A DNA stretch of 9,992 nucleotides from Paracoccaceae bacterium (lineage in GTDB: Bacteria > Pseudomonadota > Alphaproteobacteria > Rhodobacterales > Rhodobacteraceae), in the NCBI GenBank assembly GCA_003447515.1, contig DLZA01000399.1, positions 3,585-13,576 on the forward strand, given 5' to 3'. The translations under genes and the position numbers were made by a program. The notes under the pieces were generated by a model, which worked only from the letters and a program-made list of their open reading frames with translations, searched no databases and was not told the origin of the DNA. Every line of letters begins with the position of its first letter. The stretch's first letter is position 1. Of the stretch, positions 8,866-9,992 are shown one piece after another.

Positions 8866-9992
8866 TTACCGTGGTTGAATCGTTTCCACCAAGGTTGCAA
8901 AAAAGCTTGCTCCAATAGGTGAAATTTCGTCGTTGAAGTCATAATCTGGGTGATGGACGGGCGCGCTATCGCCTTGGCCTAGGAATAGATATGCTCCGGG
9001 GCGTTCTTTTAACATGTAAGCGAAGTCTTCGGCAGGAAAGACGGGGTTAGTATCGTCATCAACGTGGGTTTCACCGACTACAGATTTTGCAATCTCGGCT
9101 GCTAGTAGAGCTTTTTGTGCGTTGTTGATTGTTGCTGGGTAGCCGAATTCGTAATTCAGATCGACGGCTACGTCAAAACTGGTGGCGATACCTTTACAGA
9201 TGGTTTTCATGCGTGCAGCTATCTTTGATTGGACATCTTCGTCGAAAGTACGCACCGTACCAGAAATATAGGCGGTATTGGGTATGATGTTGTTAGCTGT
9301 TCCTGACACGAATTCACCCACGGAAATTACTGCACGATCCACTCCACCAAGGTTGCGAGATTGGATCGTCTGAAGGGCTTGGATGAGTGTTACGCCTGCA
9401 ATCAATGGGTCATGGGTATCTTCAGGTTGTGCGCCGTGGCCGCCTGAACCGTTAATATTGATATAAAAGGTGTCAGCGGCGGCCATTAATGCACCTTGGT
9501 TCGTATGAAATGTGCCGTGGGGTGCGCCAGGCGCATTATGAACTCCAAAAATTTGGGAGATGTTAAAGCGATCCATAATTCCTTCCTGGCACATTACCTG
9601 ACCACCACCACCACCTTCTTCAGCGGGTTGAAAAATTAGTACGACACGACCAGAAAAATTACGCGTCTCCGCTAAGTATTTTGCCGCTCCAAGAAGCATC
9701 GTGGTGTGCCCGTCATGTCCACAGGCATGCATTTTCCCATCGTGTTTGGAGGCATGATCGGCTGTGCTGTTTTCTTTAATTGGAAGCGCATCCATATCCG
9801 CCCGCAAGCCAATGGTTGATCCATTTGATTGACCATTGATGATGCCAATTAGGCCGGTTTGGGCGATGCCTGTATGTACCTCGTCTACACCAAATTCACG
9901 CAATTTTCTTTCAACAAACGCCGAAGTTTTGTGCAAATCGAAACCAAGTTCAGGAATGGAGTGCAGGTAATGCCGCCATTCGATCATATCGG
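8866..9992 (-). CDS. M20 family metallo-amidohydrolase (hippurate hydrolase-like), N-terminus cut by the window edge
   Basis: This is a zinc- or manganese-type amidase of peptidase family M20, subfamily D, the group that includes hippurate hydrolases, N-acyl-amino-acid deacetylases and plant IAA-amino-acid hydrolases. These release an amino acid from an N-acyl conjugate in the cytoplasm. Counting from the Met encoded at 9985-9987, the landmarks are GLRADMDALPI at 60-70, HACGHDGH at 87-94 with probable metal ligands C89 and H91, PAEEGGGGG at 121-129 with E123/E124, GVHN with H150, SGGHGAQP with H184, and the final ligand H345 in PVHHPDYDFND. The set is complete, so the enzyme should be active. 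Relatives are about 387 residues and have some 14 residues before the EWRRHLH-like segment, and the reading frame stays open to the window end. The Met at 9987 is therefore probably internal and the true start lies beyond 9992. The natural substrate cannot be told from sequence. The gene converges on rpoC with a 177-base gap. Confidence 0.93.
   Translation of the reverse strand, partial: DMIEWRHYLHSIPELGFDLHKTSAFVERKLREFGVDEVHTGIAQTGLIGIINGQSNGSTIGLRADMDALPIKENSTADHASKHDGKMHACGHDGHTTMLLGAAKYLAETRNFSGRVVLIFQPAEEGGGGGQVMCQEGIMDRFNISQIFGVHNAPGAPHGTFHTNQGALMAAADTFYININGSGGHGAQPEDTHDPLIAGVTLIQALQTIQSRNLGGVDRAVISVGEFVSGTANNIIPNTAYISGTVRTFDEDVQSKIAARMKTICKGIATSFDVAVDLNYEFGYPATINNAQKALLAAEIAKSVVGETHVDDDTNPVFPAEDFAYMLKERPGAYLFLGQGDSAPVHHPDYDFNDEISPIGASFFATLVETIQPR

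Noticed and set aside
1..9992. CRISPR arrays, tRNA or rRNA genes, insertion sequences, phage or defence genes
   Set aside because: No spaced direct repeats, cloverleaf-like sequences, transposase frames or unexplained long open frames were seen; apart from short spacers the window is filled by three well-known genes.

Overview
The window carries the 3' end of the ribosomal-protein/RNA-polymerase (rplKAJL-rpoBC) region of an alphaproteobacterium: the two largest RNA polymerase genes, rpoB and rpoC, in full on the + strand, followed by a convergent peptidase-family M20 amidohydrolase gene on the - strand that runs off the right edge. The lengths (RpoB 1378 residues, RpoC 1427 residues), the alphaproteobacterial-type insertions and the close resemblance to roseobacter RpoB/RpoC suggest the order Rhodobacterales, probably a marine member. 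By eye the base composition is near even, lower than in many relatives. Genus cannot be settled from the sequence alone.

Layout. Positions 1-221 are non-coding and are most likely the rplL-rpoB intergenic leader; rplL itself is not seen, so it would lie to the left. This leader is rich in secondary structure: a perfect 7-bp hairpin (19-37), a long interrupted stem of 20 pairs (51-97), a 9-bp hairpin (109-132), a run of four G-tracts matching the G-quadruplex pattern (96-122) that competes with its neighbours, and a 6-bp hairpin (168-187) just before the rpoB ribosome binding site. rpoB occupies 222-4358 and rpoC 4405-8688, separated by 46 bases. A perfect 8-bp stem with a TTCG loop starts inside the last rpoB codon, contains the stop codon, and is followed by the rpoC Shine-Dalgarno sequence. 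A GC-rich hairpin and T-tract at 8719-8751 form the probable terminator of the operon. The 177-base gap 8689-8865 otherwise holds one weak stem-loop. The M20 amidohydrolase gene (8866 to beyond 9992) points towards rpoC.

Function. RpoB and RpoC together form the catalytic crab claw of RNA polymerase. All the landmark residues visible (RpoC metal aspartates, both zinc sites, bridge helix, trigger loop; RpoB active-site lysines and rifampicin pocket) are intact, so both are ordinary functional housekeeping genes. The amidohydrolase is metabolically unrelated and probably belongs to a separate transcription unit. No new enzyme system is visible; the most interesting content is the RNA structure in the leader and at the rpoB-rpoC junction.
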